A stretch of DNA of 64,000 nucleotides from Tenrec ecaudatus (GCF_050624435.1 NC_134539.1:143750025-143814024); one strand, 5' to 3'. Counted from the first letter of the stretch, positions 24,801 to 62,780 are shown. Translations and numbers: made by a program. Notes: generated by a model not told the origin, from the sequence alone.

Positions 24801-25715
24801 CTATTCGAAGAAGGTTTACAAATCCAGAAGCAAAGATTACGGGACCTGAGAAACTATGCTAAAGAAAAGCGAGATGAGCAAAAGCGACAGCACCAGAATG
24901 AACTGGACTCGATGGAGAACTACTACAAAGACCAGGTAGGTGGGCTCATTGGCGTTGCCAGATTACCCCGGCCCCGTACCTCAGGTCAGCTCCACGTGCT
25001 GCAAAGACGCCCACTCAGGACCTGTCACTGTAGGTCGATGTCCTCCCCAAAGACTGAAACCAGAACTATAATAAGCTAGTGTTGAACCACAGTGCAGAAT
25101 CTATATTGCTTTACTTCTGTTGAACATTTTCAGCAGGTGCATATGAAATGTAAGACCTATCACACGGGCTAAAAACATGTTCTTTTTTTTCCCTTCCCTG
25201 TAGTTTTCTTTGCTGGCAGAAGCCATATCGAAAGAACGTCAAGAACTCAAAACCAGAGAGAAATGTCAGACTCAGGTAATAAATAACAAGGTATTAAGTT
25301 ATCTATTTACATTTTCCAGAAATAGAAAACTGTATTATACCTTGTCAAAGGAGTGAATACAAAACCGATTTAAACATAAGTAGCTATTATCTAAGACATC
25401 CATCCTATGATTTTAGCTGTACCTGTTTAGGACTCTGGTAAGAGCTGCTAAATTATTAAAATCAGGGGTGGTACTTAAAGAACAGGGCGCTTGAATGGTC
25501 TAGACTACGTTGTCAGTCTCAGGACTCCAGGACTTCTCTTTCAGACGTTACACAAGGTAAAGAGGGAGCTGAGATCGAAAATGGAGAAGGAAATCCAGCA
25601 GCTGCAGACCCTGTTAACACAGAGTGAAGACGACGCTTTCTTCCGGGAACTGGAAGCTGAGCGCTTCAGATCCCGGCTACATCTAGCTTCCTTTCAGTAC
25701 AGCACGCACTCGTGA
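744..25715 (+). CDS. CEP95: CEP95 gene, coding span of 17 exons (5' end missing)
   Basis: Centrosomal protein of 95 kDa (also known as CCDC45), a centrosome and spindle-pole associated protein. Seventeen exons on the + strand join with consistent phases into 728 codons plus a stop. The human protein is about 821 residues, so about 90 N-terminal residues, which hold most of the divergent calponin-homology-like domain, lie upstream of this window. The first exon here reads [19 protein letters not shown], which I recognise from CEP95. The middle (roughly residues 37-420 of the part seen) is low-complexity, Ser/Pro-rich and basic. From about residue 470 to the end it is Lys/Glu/Gln/Arg-rich and should form a coiled coil. 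The neighbour SMURF2 is convergent, the same arrangement as on human chromosome 17q. No promoter is in the window. Identity is recalled from family knowledge; splice sites and frame are read directly. Confidence 0.93.
1142..1296 (+). repeat. AfroSINE
   Basis: It starts GGAGCCCTGGTGGTGTAATG, a tRNA-derived head with A and B box remnants (GCTGCTAACC, GTTCAAAACC). It continues into CCACAGGGGCAGTTCTAGCC, the shared SINE body. The tail is decayed. Confidence 0.85.
1744..2175 (-). repeat. RTE-clade LINE fragment
   Basis: The reverse complement of an RTE (BovB/RTE1-like) 3' region. Landmarks on the plus strand include ctgataacatgtcc, ccttctggcaaacagac, catacatatgaagcgatt and tagtcctcaaagt, the same order as in the copies at 34735-35100 and 61035-61345. 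No intact frame. Confidence 0.65.
2564..2602 (+). repeat. AT/TG microsatellite
   Basis: (AT)n passes into (GT)n with one TTTG interruption. Confidence 0.9.
3165..3305 (+). repeat. Possible MIR fragment
   Basis: Sequence resembling the central-to-3' MIR order: a pyrimidine-rich CCTCCATTTTC segment, then GTGGTTGTGAAGGTTAAAC followed by GTTAACTAGATG. Weak. Confidence 0.4.
3928..4024 (+). CDS. CEP95: CEP95 coding exon
   Basis: The acceptor is ttctaaacag and the donor is gtagcg. The split Ser codon is completed and the frame reads [20 protein letters not shown] onward, ending two bases into an Arg codon. The sequence is poorly conserved and disordered; it is placed by phase and by the SETE start that follows HEK in the family. 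Confidence 0.82.
4196..4372 (-). repeat. AfroSINE, reverse
   Basis: Plus strand shows actgccagtgactcaattcc, then ctcatagtgacc, and ends cactatgcctccagggttcc, the reverse of the SINE head and body. Confidence 0.8.
4703..4835 (-). repeat. LINE 3' end (lineage-specific L1-like), reverse
   Basis: Plus strand reads actgggggcttttaacaact and cttatcacaatc, then cattttctatttgagcccc and tggtatcagctcctcac. This is the 3' terminal block of the family described at 17276-18610. Confidence 0.7.
5079..5169 (+). repeat. LINE 3' end (L1-like), forward stub
   Basis: It ends agagctgttagagcctccaa then taaaatgg, the characteristic AATAAAATG terminus of this family, after gggcatcaacatatgtac. It lies in opposite orientation to the copy 240 bases upstream. 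Confidence 0.65.
5448..5614 (-). repeat. AfroSINE, reverse
   Basis: Plus strand has ctgccattgagccagttccg, then tctttctctcagagggctgc, and ends cattgtgccatcagggctcc. Confidence 0.85.
6005..6120 (+). CDS. CEP95: CEP95 coding exon
   Basis: The acceptor is ctcttccag and the donor is gtgagt. The frame reads [20 protein letters not shown] and then [19 protein letters not shown], matching the CEP95 segment ending in LGDTAQTFSLR-like sequence. It ends one base into a Gly codon. A LINE 3' end starts about 25 bases after the donor. Confidence 0.9.
6146..6720 (+). repeat. LINE 3' UTR (L1-like), forward, 5'-truncated
   Basis: Forward copy with gacgagccagtcagggtgca, atcatgatcccaattctgcc, accagaggatgtacactggt, the purine-rich tract ggggtggagtggggagggag and the end gagcccccaataaaatgatt plus A-rich tail. 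It begins just downstream of a CEP95 donor. ORFs in it are chance. Confidence 0.8.
7225..7365 (+). repeat. MIR fragment
   Basis: It contains ccactagctgtgtgatgttg then ggcaggcccttat and gtttctccaagggcaaagta, the conserved MIR core and following region. Confidence 0.7.
7830..8325 (+). mobile_element. MaLR-type solo LTR
   Basis: It matches the copy at 12607-13076: ggctgggccgtgattctt near the start, gcaacagcttttatcttaca, gacctggggtctggggtccc, tgaacctcctgga, and the end segment aataagtttgtttgacaaaa before gtatttctgttat. The 3' end resembles MaLR (THE1/MLT) LTRs. The start is not sharply defined. Confidence 0.6.
8552..8765 (-). repeat. LINE 3' end (L1-like), reverse
   Basis: Plus strand has aaatcattgggggctcctac, cttatcacaatccatccatc, tcattctcaaaacattttc, gagcccttggtatcagctcc and acccttgataatttataaat. 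A short CATC repeat sits at the LINE terminus. Confidence 0.8.
8865..8990 (+). CDS. CEP95: CEP95 coding exon, Ser/Pro-rich
   Basis: A strong pyrimidine tract and ttctttcctag acceptor precede it and donor gtgagt follows. It reads [20 protein letters not shown] and [20 protein letters not shown] before EDS, with no stop. The sequence is disordered and Ser/Pro-rich. Confidence 0.88.
9558..9751 (+). CDS. CEP95: CEP95 coding exon
   Basis: The acceptor is tgctcttag and the donor is gtgagt. It opens by completing a Met codon and reads [20 protein letters not shown], then [20 protein letters not shown], and ends in phase 0 after ECMVLSP. At 194 bases it is the largest CEP95 exon here. Confidence 0.9.
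10697..10806 (+). CDS. CEP95: CEP95 coding exon
   Basis: The acceptor is gtttttaatag and the donor is gtaacg. It reads [20 protein letters not shown] and [17 protein letters not shown], a basic Ser/Pro/Lys-rich segment, and ends two bases into an Arg codon. Confidence 0.9.
10975..11104 (+). CDS. CEP95: CEP95 coding exon
   Basis: The acceptor is cttgcattacag and the donor is gtaagt. It reads [20 protein letters not shown] and [20 protein letters not shown], then LDW, ending in phase 0. The intron before it is only 168 bases, the shortest large-exon gap in this gene apart from 20605-20711. Confidence 0.91.
11684..12175 (+). mobile_element. SPIN-like non-autonomous hAT transposon
   Basis: The termini are CAGGGGCGCTCCACCTG and, at the other end, GGTTGAGAACCGATT, degenerate copies of CAGCGGTTCTCAACCTG. 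The near-perfect 8-bp duplication is acctagag (11676-11683) and tcctagag (12176-12183), typical for hAT. Internal segments tgctgttatgaatcataatg, aatatctgatatgcaggatg and ccatggtcttaggtaacccc match the SPIN elements as I remember them. There is no transposase frame. Confidence 0.8.
12352..12580 (-). repeat. LINE 3' UTR piece (L1-like), reverse
   Basis: It runs from cccttgataatttataaatt through cctcacccacttttctgctg, gatccttgtaatcggttccc, actggtcctgaagggatcat to cctggattcccagggaa. It lacks the terminal block, so it is an internal fragment. Confidence 0.75.
12607..13076 (+). mobile_element. MaLR-type solo LTR
   Basis: It starts TGTCATGGATTGAACTATGT, has ggcctgcaacagctctcatc, acctggggtccctgtgctct, gaacctcctagatccaagg, and ends aataagtttgttaaaacc, catttctgttatagcaacat, tagataaca. 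The end is the MaLR LTR pattern. I see no clear 5-bp duplication. Confidence 0.65.
13590..13743 (+). CDS. CEP95: CEP95 coding exon, acidic
   Basis: The acceptor is cttcctcacag and the donor is gtactt. It reads [20 protein letters not shown] and [20 protein letters not shown], ending one base into a Gly codon. The Glu-rich acidic stretch is characteristic of this gene's middle region. An AfroSINE begins about 55 bases after the donor. Confidence 0.9.
13797..14001 (-). repeat. AfroSINE, reverse
   Basis: Plus strand shows catcgagtcagttctgactc, atagtgctcctatagggtag, and ends ccactctgccaccagagctc. Confidence 0.8.
14835..15670 (-). repeat. LINE 3' UTR (L1-like), reverse, 5'-truncated
   Basis: A long copy: tail and terminal block near 14835-14990, gttatagcttgatccttgtg, ggatgtccaattgtctacag, cacacaggctggtgtgcttc, gacgctgtatcttttgatag and caccatcagctttcttcgcc at the truncated end. 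Open frames of 90-100 codons inside it are not genes. Confidence 0.82.
15961..16100 (+). CDS. CEP95: CEP95 coding exon, basic
   Basis: The acceptor is gtgtaccgtag and the donor is gtacgt. It reads [20 protein letters not shown] and [20 protein letters not shown], then MRRFKAR, in phase 0. The composition is strongly basic. Confidence 0.9.
16101..16815 (+). other. CEP95 intron, nothing recognised
   Basis: An intron without a repeat that I can name. Composition is mixed and the short ORFs lack recognisable protein similarity. Confidence 0.5.
16816..16908 (+). CDS. CEP95: CEP95 coding exon with tandem splice donor
   Basis: The acceptor is ttctcccctag. It reads [20 protein letters not shown] and [11 protein letters not shown]. 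Two donors sit 4 bases apart: gtgggt at 16909 and gtaaaa at 16913. Only the upstream donor keeps frame with the next exon (phase 0, GGA AAC ATA TAC). The downstream one would lead to a stop within ten codons. I therefore end the exon at 16908; this also makes the full-length sum match the family length. Confidence 0.82.
17276..18610 (-). repeat. LINE 3' UTR (L1-like), longest copy, reverse
   Basis: The most complete member of the abundant family. From the tail (ataattttattgattcatat) it runs through the same blocks as the shorter copies, past gcatcatcagctttctttac and ttcagcgatcgtgtcgggaa. It then adds sequence absent from them: gtggaggcccaatggccatc, acttgttctcttgtccctgg, ccttaagattgttcacctag. 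No ORF2 is reached. Purine-rich tract, AATAAAATG terminus and A tail suggest an L1 3' UTR. Confidence 0.75.
18611..19035 (+). other. CEP95 intron, nothing recognised
   Basis: AT-rich intron sequence between the LINE fragment and the next exon. No repeat or gene recognised. Confidence 0.5.
19036..19165 (+). CDS. CEP95: CEP95 coding exon
   Basis: The acceptor is ctgctcttaag and the donor is gtaaga. In phase 0 it reads [20 protein letters not shown] and [20 protein letters not shown], then AVP, ending one base into a Met codon. It is Lys/Pro-rich. Confidence 0.87.
19828..20324. mobile_element. Solo LTR with 5-bp target duplication
   Basis: It starts TGTGTTAGTCTGGGTAGACT and ends TTATGTAACTACCGCA, giving the TG...CA ends of an LTR. 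The flanks are cagcc at 19823-19827 and cagcc at 20325-20329, a perfect 5-bp duplication. The 497-bp size fits an LTR. I recall this repeat as common in afrotherian genomes but cannot assign the ERV class. It ends 110 bases before a CEP95 exon. Confidence 0.7.
20435..20604 (+). CDS. CEP95: CEP95 coding exon, start of coiled coil
   Basis: The acceptor is tactttgcag and the donor is gtaagt. It completes Met and reads [40 protein letters not shown], then [17 protein letters not shown] in phase 0. The heptad-like Leu/Met spacing begins here. Confidence 0.93.
20712..20786 (+). CDS. CEP95: CEP95 coding exon, coiled coil
   Basis: The acceptor is acctttatag and the donor is gtatgt. Its 25 codons read [20 protein letters not shown] and HNKRL, in phase 0 at both ends. 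It lies 107 bases after the previous exon. Confidence 0.93.
21198..21470 (+). repeat. tRNA-Gly-derived SINE
   Basis: The head GCATTGGGGATTCAGTGGTA and GAACCCCTGCTTTCCATGTG, then GGTTTGAGTACC, follows tRNA-Gly, and the acceptor-stem halves GCATTG and CAGTGC can still pair. A non-tRNA body follows (gaacaggtttcaggggagct, aaggaaaggtctgatctacc, tgaaaacactggatcac). It differs from the AfroSINE family. Confidence 0.65.
21532..21601. mobile_element. Mariner-like MITE, about 70 bp
   Basis: Inverted ends gagagggcttccaaaagttt and, reversed, gagagggcttcaaaatgttg. It is the same family as 41935-42006 and 43775-43880. Confidence 0.65.
22092..22244 (+). CDS. CEP95: CEP95 coding exon, coiled coil
   Basis: The acceptor is catttcctag and the donor is gtaagt. 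Its 51 codons read [20 protein letters not shown] and [20 protein letters not shown], then [11 protein letters not shown]. It is highly charged and phase 0 at both ends. Confidence 0.94.
22745..23920 (+). pseudogene. RTE-clade LINE, decayed reverse transcriptase and 3' end
   Basis: A 170-codon frame (22762-23274) reads [20 protein letters not shown] and later [20 protein letters not shown], which are RTE/BovB reverse transcriptase motifs including the YADD core. Downstream segments (gtttcatttcacttggaccc, cttctagccagaatgctcct equivalents) continue the element to its tail near acaaacaacaat. Stops and frameshifts break it. The MMSRAL start is not a real start. Confidence 0.8.
24045..24700 (+). 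repeat. Old L1 (L1M-type) 3' fragment
   Basis: It carries landmarks of mammalian L1 ORF2 end and 3' region: atgcaaatcaagtcaaaaca, catgagataccactttacag, tgacccagcaattctacttc, acccaaatgttcatcaacta. Heavily diverged. A GA-rich run lies at 24548-24571. Confidence 0.75.
24789..24935 (+). CDS. CEP95: CEP95 coding exon, coiled coil
   Basis: The acceptor is taaataacag and the donor is gtaggt. Its 49 codons read [40 protein letters not shown], then SMENYYKDQ. It is phase 0 at both ends. Confidence 0.94.
25204..25275 (+). CDS. CEP95: CEP95 coding exon, coiled coil
   Basis: The acceptor is ttccctgtag and the donor is gtaata. Its 24 codons read [20 protein letters not shown] and CQTQ. It is phase 0 at both ends. 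Confidence 0.93.
25545..25715 (+). CDS. CEP95: CEP95 terminal coding exon with stop
   Basis: The acceptor is tctctttcag. It reads [40 protein letters not shown], then [16 protein letters not shown] and TGA at 25713-25715. The coiled coil ends in a short non-helical tail. Confidence 0.94.
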   Translation, partial: TLHKVKRELRSKMEKEIQQLQTLLTQSEDDAFFRELEAERFRSRLHLASFQYSTHS

Positions 25716-25862
25716 CCTTGAGGCCAGGCCTCCTTACCAAAGCAGAGTGAGAATTGAATCAGGAAACAGCCTACACCAGAAGAGCCGTTTTTAAATGCCT
25801 TATCTATGTACTCATCACAGTACTTTATGAATTTTAAAATAAAAATTGTTTTCTTAAATTCG
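25716..25862 (+). other. CEP95: CEP95 3' UTR
   Basis: The short 3' UTR is inferred from the nearest polyadenylation signal after the stop codon, AATAAA at 25838-25843, with cleavage expected 10-25 bases later. Further AATAAA copies at about 26679 and 26718 could give longer forms. The exact end cannot be set from sequence alone. Confidence 0.55.
25838..25843 (+). promoter_or_regulatory. CEP95 polyadenylation signal AATAAA
   Basis: Canonical AATAAA lies 123 bases after the CEP95 stop codon and is followed by a T-rich stretch (ttgttttctt) that could serve as the downstream element. Confidence 0.65.
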
Positions 25863-27800
25863 TTCCTTTTGTGACCCAAAACCTTAAAAGGAGAACATAT
25901 TTTTGGTTGACTGTGTTCTTTGTTAGCAAGCCTCAACTGCGCTGCCAACTTCTCAAGCCTTTTACTGTGGGTAGGTTGAAAAGGGGGGGGCATCTATGAA
26001 CCCCAAAGGCCCTTCATAATTCATTAGCTTCCCAAACCACTCGTGCTAAAATGGGTTTTACCTGGTATTTCCAGCCATTCCTAACAGCATCCAGCTGAAT
26101 TAAGCTGGAATTCTTGTCCTGAAAACATCAAACTTGAATGGCCTTTAACTTTTCACCCTCTAGTTCCTGAGTTATTTAGCGTTAATTGTTTTCTTGGCCC
26201 TCCCCGTTTCTGCTGTTCACATTGTGGGAAGAAATGAGTGATCTCTCAAGGTGATCAGCCTCCAACCTTCACTCCCAGTGACTGGGCTGAGGAGCAGCAC
26301 AGGTATGGAAGCAGCAGGAGCAACATCTTGGCTGTGATGCGAGCCACAGTCCCAAGGCCACCAAGTTCAGCCTTGCCTCAGGCTGCTCACGGTCTCTAGG
26401 ACAGGTGCTCCTCTTGTGTGTGCATTATATAGGTGCTCGTTACCACGTTATTGTGGGGAGGAGGCTGCAGGTTTAAGGTGAAACGTGCAGCTGTCGCTGA
26501 TCAGCACTTACTCCATCACAACTTGACCACGAGCCGGGCACATGTAGCTGAGCAGCCAAGTCTGAACTTAGCCTCTGCTGAGTGAGACACATAGGTGAAA
26601 AGCATGAATTTGGAAAGTTCCATTTTCCAACAACTACCCAAAGCTTGTACATAGCCTGGCATGGAGGGGCGGGGGCAATAAATATTAGTTGAATGGAGTC
26701 ATATTTAAAGCAAACAACCTAATAAAAATTTTAATAGTTAAAAACAAACTTCAATAGCATAGAATGTGTAAATCTAGTTTATCTAGTTTGCTGAAAGTGT
26801 TAATAAAAGACTATCACCCTTTTCTTGTACACTGATTCTTTTTATCCTGTTAACCCGGAGCCTGGTGGTCACGTGCTGGGTTACTAACTAGAAGGTCAGA
26901 GGTTCAAACCCACCAGGGGTCCCGAGCCTGACAGCTTTCTTACAGATTTCAGGTCTAGGGCGCCAGCAGCTCTACTTGTCTAATTAGGTGTCTCTAAGTT
27001 TGATGGCAACAGGTTTGCTATAGCTTATCCTGTTACTAGGCTTTTGGTCTGTTGATAGCACGTGGGGTCTAAAGTACAAGTACAATGAAGGAACAAGCTT
27101 TTCAGTCACCATAGGACAGGAAACCCTTCAGAGAGTAGCTAGAACTTTTGGGTAATCATTCTAGGTTTTAAAAATATTATTTCATGCTAAAATCCTGAAT
27201 GTTCATTAACTTTACAAACTTGAGATAATAACCACTTCTTGCTCTTTCATTCAACTGCTGCTACCACGACTATTGTGTTTTCCCAGACAGGCTTTGTTCT
27301 GTTGTGTGTCTACATTCTGAATGAACAAACCTAACACTCCGTACTCCTTCTCCACCCACGTAGTGAGCTGTCCGCTTACCCAGGATCATTTAGAGAGATC
27401 TGAATCATGACCCGGAGAGACCATGAAGTTACTTCTAAGGTAGGGAAGCAAATAGGAGGGCCCCTGTGCCTTAGTTTTGCTCTCCAAGCACTGAAAGGCA
27501 CCGCTCTAGGGCTAGAATAGCCATCCAGACGTGGCCTGGCCTCAGACCCAGCCTCTCACAGCTGCCAGCAGTCCTTTCATTGATCAGCTGTCAGGGTGGA
27601 AACGAACACCATTGGTGCGCTGCATGGGGACCAGCCCACCCCCACCCCGAACTCCCTGAAGCTCTGCAGCGTGACCCAGGCACCACCTGGAGCAGGTCAT
27701 CCTTTTCCCTGAACTCCTCCATGCTGTCACCCTGCACAGAGCCAATCAGATACTTGGGAGAAGCAATGCATTACACACTCAATATTCTTTATAAATGTCG
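25863..27800. other. Intergenic region between convergent CEP95 and SMURF2
   Basis: About 1.9 kb separates the two 3' ends. One AfroSINE is recognisable (26860-27010). I see no further gene: the ORFs here are short and carry no recognisable protein. The remainder is unique-looking sequence of mixed composition. Confidence 0.6.
26860..27010 (+). repeat. AfroSINE
   Basis: The head gagcctggtggtcacgtgct, ttactaactagaaggtcaga and ggttcaaacccaccagg is clear; the body decays after 26950. It is the only recognisable repeat between the two genes. Confidence 0.75.
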
Positions 27801-27828
27801 ATGCTGTGACAGTGCAAACAGCATTCAT

Positions 27829-27834
27829 TTTATT
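27829..27834 (-). promoter_or_regulatory. SMURF2 polyadenylation signal (AATAAA on minus strand)
   Basis: TTTATT on the plus strand reads AATAAA on the minus strand. It is the best signal at the point where repeat-free sequence ends, and sets the likely mRNA end near 27805-27815. Confidence 0.55.
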
Positions 27835-29486
27835 GCTCGAGTTCGGCATGGGCAAATACATCGTTAATTTTTAAAAACCATTTACACAGATGTTATTGAT
27901 AAAGCTCATGTAACAGCTGAGTGAAAATACAAAGACTATCAATGCTAAAACACTCTGTAATAAATACAATGAAAATGATAAAACTTTGCTTTTAAAGTCG
28001 GTCTGAATGAAGGGAGAATATTACATTAAGTGAACTAATTACATCTAGAAACAGAACAACTCAGCATTTGGTACAGTCATCATCCTGACAAGAACGTTCA
28101 ATACCGCAAAGGGCACCCGCTGACTGCAGGCTTCAGAACGGAAGCCAGAGGAGCTGCTCTCCTGAACTGTCAAGGTGGCTGGGCCCGTCTTAACTTCCAG
28201 CAATGCACCAAAAGTTCAAATCAGACTTAGTGTTATCAAAGAAGACACATTACACATTGTTTTTCAAAGACGGGAAACTTGTGCTCTGGACTGTAAATAC
28301 AAGAAGGGAAAAACAGACTTGGTAAAAATAAAACCCATTCAGGGCAACAAACATGTGCAAATGAAATGTACACTATACAAAGCACTATTTAAGAACTCTG
28401 AACCATGAACTCAGACCCTTGGAAACAAAACTCACCTCTGTACTCATGAGCTCTACAGAATAACCACTGTTCCTATGTAAGCACTCAGGATGGAACAGTA
28501 TGTAAAGCTGGTACCACATCGCTGAAAGAACCTAACTAGAATACGGTTATGGAAAAGCCTAGCTAAGAGGGACACGCAGAAATAAATATTCACATTGAGC
28601 ATGAGGTGCAGTGATACGCTGGGATTTTTGTTTGCTTAGCACCCATTTAGAAGTAATCAGGTAATGTAATTTTGAAACTGAAATCATGTGCTTAAGAATC
28701 ATAAGGTGATGCCATAGACTGGTAAGAACCAAGGGAAATTTATTTATTTTAAAGCTCTTTTAAAAATCATTATCACAAAGTTAAAAAGGCACTCAAGAAG
28801 CAAAGATATCTGGCTGCTCTGTGTTGTACATTACAACAATTAAGCGTAACATTTCATAATTACTGCATCCCTGTCAGACCTGGCTTCTATATAACATGCT
28901 GATCTTGTACTTACTCTTTGCGGGAGGACTACGAGTCGGCACAATTTCAGGCTGCACTAGTGCTTTACAGCAACCAGTTAGGTCCTGTTGTGAAAGCTGA
29001 ACACTACCGATGGCCACACAGTACAGCCATCTACCGACATTTCAAGATTGCGTCAGTACTAAGAATGCAGTAGGTAAAACAATGGGAAGAAAAAGGTCAC
29101 ATAAGCACATTACACAGTTGTTAGAGTTATGCTTGTGGCAAATTTGGCTGATGAAATACATTTAAATACTTATAAAACTACTTAGGTAGTACCCAAAGTT
29201 CTTTAAAGCAGCAAAATCTCCCCCTCTTACCTCCCTTACCCTCCTCTCTCAGTGGAAGCTTACTTGGAATCCCAATGCACGAGAGTAAAAATCCAGCTGG
29301 GCTGTGTGAACAGCCTGGGGCTGTGCGGCCCCTGTTCTCTGGGACCTTTACTCTGGAGGTCACCATTCCATCACAGGAAGTATGTGAGTAGAAACGAAAG
29401 GATCTACTCATTTTGATAATTTCAATACTACCTTCCCAAAAGTTGGTGTTGGGATTATCTTATCAATATAAGAATGAACGCACATG

Positions 29487-29489
<3 letters not shown>

Positions 29490-29517
<28 letters not shown>
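29490..29517 (-). repeat. CA microsatellite in SMURF2 3' UTR
   Basis: About 14 uninterrupted CA units on the plus strand (TG in the SMURF2 transcript). Confidence 0.95.
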
Positions 29518-29520
<3 letters not shown>

Positions 29521-30939
29521 GTGCAGACTTGTGATGGCTGAATTGAAAAATCCACTCATGGTTTCAAATTCTCTAAACCCTCACGCTAGAGGTGCTAGGT
29601 GTCTTCTGGATCCTGCAATAGGCCATATACCCTGAAAACCCCAATCTGGACATTTCAAATTCAGATGTTGGTTTTCAACACTAAAGGAACAGGGCTTCCT
29701 TGACTTCAAAATCAACCCTTTAGTTAAAAAATAATTTATCCCACAGAGTTAGTTATAAGCACTGTTTCGGTACTATTCACGTCCCCTATACCTCCAGTAC
29801 CACCTCCACTTCATTTTGTTAGGTAAAAGCAGGGCTTTCTAAGTTTGCTAAACAACCTTTAGTGACTTTTTCCTTTCTCATCATTTTCTTTAAAATGTCA
29901 CAAGCAAGGCAAGGGAAAAGAAAGATTCAGGATGGTTTACTTCATAGAAACTGATCCTGTAATTAAAATAGAGTATAAATTAGGTGCACTTGTCATAGGA
30001 TACTTTGGTTGATAGAAATAGTATTTATCGAAGATAAGCTGATCCAGAAAAAGAATGGACATTCCCATCCCATCCCATCCCCATGCTCTCAGGAGCTATA
30101 AAAATGCAGTATTTCTATGTAAGATGAAAAATAAATCCAAAATACCTGATCATATTGGTTTCAGATAAAAAATGGTTATTTGTTGCTGTTATTTTTATGT
30201 CTCTTTAACCAGGGGCCTCTAACACAGATTCTTATTGTATCAAACTCATACATTTAGACTAAGTGGTTGCTTTAGGAATTTGACACCCAAATCTTTACAG
30301 CTGTAATCAAGAAACTCATGCTTAAGAAATATAAAAAAGACTCACTTAGGCTAGGTTAAAACATATAATGCAAAATAGAATGCTTTGCTATAGGAAACTG
30401 TAATTAAACATGTAAGTGGCTTAATTTCATAAAAGATGATTCTTTTAACGAATTTTTTACAAAGTTAGAATAATCCAAAATAAATTTATTTTATTCTTAC
30501 AAAGAGCAAGTACAGGAACTGTTCAAAATCATGTATCCAATCAAACTGAAATGTGACTTGTACCGACTGCTGAAGTTGTCTTGATGTTTCAGAAACTGGA
30601 AATCTGTGAAGCGATTTGAATAGATTACCTTTTATAAAAATAGTAGTAGTCTTTACGTGTCGAATACTGCCTAACTCTGGAAATGTAGGAAAAGTCAGCA
30701 TTCTTTAGGTTCAAGATATCAATTTTAAATAGCAGCTGAATGTGGCCTCATGGCAACGCATAAAGACCTTTTTTTTTTCCCTCAAAAAGGAATTTCAAAA
30801 TCGTCCTTTCCCCTCACAGTGTCCTAAAATTAAAAAGGGGGTAGGGGGATGGGGGTTCTGTATCTCAGCACTCTTTGAAACTTTGCTGAAAGGAGGCTGT
30901 TGATCAGGGGCATAAATAGTCCTGGGGTCATCCTGGATG

Positions 30940-62129
<31,190 letters not shown>

Positions 62130-62149
62130 CTGAAGAACAAATGGCTATG

Positions 62150-62400
62150 TGAGCAACCTGGCACTTAAAACAGTTGTTGTACAAGTTTTCTTTTGCTTCT
62201 TTAATATTCTAAAATCACAAATATGGTTCAGTGTTTGACTATGTAGTGCAAAATATACTCCCAGAATGTAAAGAAATCTGTCCGTTCATCTTTTGTTCTC
62301 AGACTAACCCACAGGACTGATGAAGAAATAAATCTTGAAAATAAAATCCAGAAAGAATTTTCAGTGTATCCTCTACCACTCTTGGGCTGGGTATTGAGTT
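62150..62400 (-). other. SMURF2 intron, nothing recognised
   Basis: Mixed sequence 5' (gene sense) of the C2 exon. No repeat named. Confidence 0.5.
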
Positions 62401-62408
62401 TGTTAGCA

Positions 62409-62463
62409 GGGGTGGGGTTGGAGGTAGGGGTTGGGGTTGGAGGTAGGGGTTGGGGTTGGGGAG
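62409..62463 (+). repeat. G-rich minisatellite, potential G-quadruplex
   Basis: ggggttggaggtaggggttg is repeated in tandem with a shared ggggttggggttgg core, giving at least six runs of three or more G. The G-rich strand is the SMURF2 template strand. Confidence 0.85.
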
Positions 62464-62636
62464 CTGTTTTAGCTCAACTAGAATGATGACTTCTTTTCCT
62501 GGACAAAGATTCTAAGACATGGGGTTTCTCCTGTTCCAAATACATTTCAGTGGCATTACTTACTACCTCAGGGAAGAAGACACTTATCAGTTCCAAAAGG
62601 CAATGTCAAGGCTGACAGACCAAAAATCTGACCTAC

Positions 62637-62748
62637 CTGTTATGTTTTAAAATGCTGGAGAACAAAAGCTGACTGTAACGCTTTTCCCGCTTCTTTCCTG
62701 TGTGCAGGCCTTGGATGAGCAGGACGCTTGCAGCTTTCCCTTTACTGC
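62637..62748 (-). other. Candidate cryptic/poison exon of SMURF2
   Basis: On the minus strand a good pyrimidine tract and acceptor (tctgcttgtctgcag) precede 112 bases that end in a strong donor (CAG then gtaggt). The length is not a multiple of 3. In the frame set by the C2 exon junction, its first base would complete Leu and the next codons are CAG TAA, a stop. Another frame is open throughout but resembles no known SMURF2 sequence. Exon use is inference. Confidence 0.35.
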
Positions 62749-62780
62749 CTGCAGACAAGCAGAGCAGGGAAAAGCGTTAC
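62675..62780. repeat. Inverted repeat, 14-bp perfect arms
   Basis: gtaacgcttttccc at 62675-62688 and gggaaaagcgttac at 62767-62780 are exact reverse complements separated by 78 bases. The loop contains the acceptor of the candidate exon. Confidence 0.85.

Larger units (their letters stand above)
27810..30939 (-). other. SMURF2: SMURF2 3' UTR
   Basis: About 3.1 kb of AT-rich sequence free of SINE and LINE insertions lies between the stop codon and a minus-strand AATAAA at 27829-27834. The absence of repeats, in a locus otherwise full of them, supports a constrained exon. SMURF2 mRNA is known to carry a 3' UTR of this order. A CA repeat at 29490-29517 lies inside. Shorter forms could use other A-rich signals such as near 30485. 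Confidence 0.7.

Noticed and set aside
62641-62747. Real coding exon of the SMURF2 C2 domain
   Set aside because: The open frame does not match the known sequence before YIGKSDS, and its length would break the phase. Kept only as a candidate poison exon.
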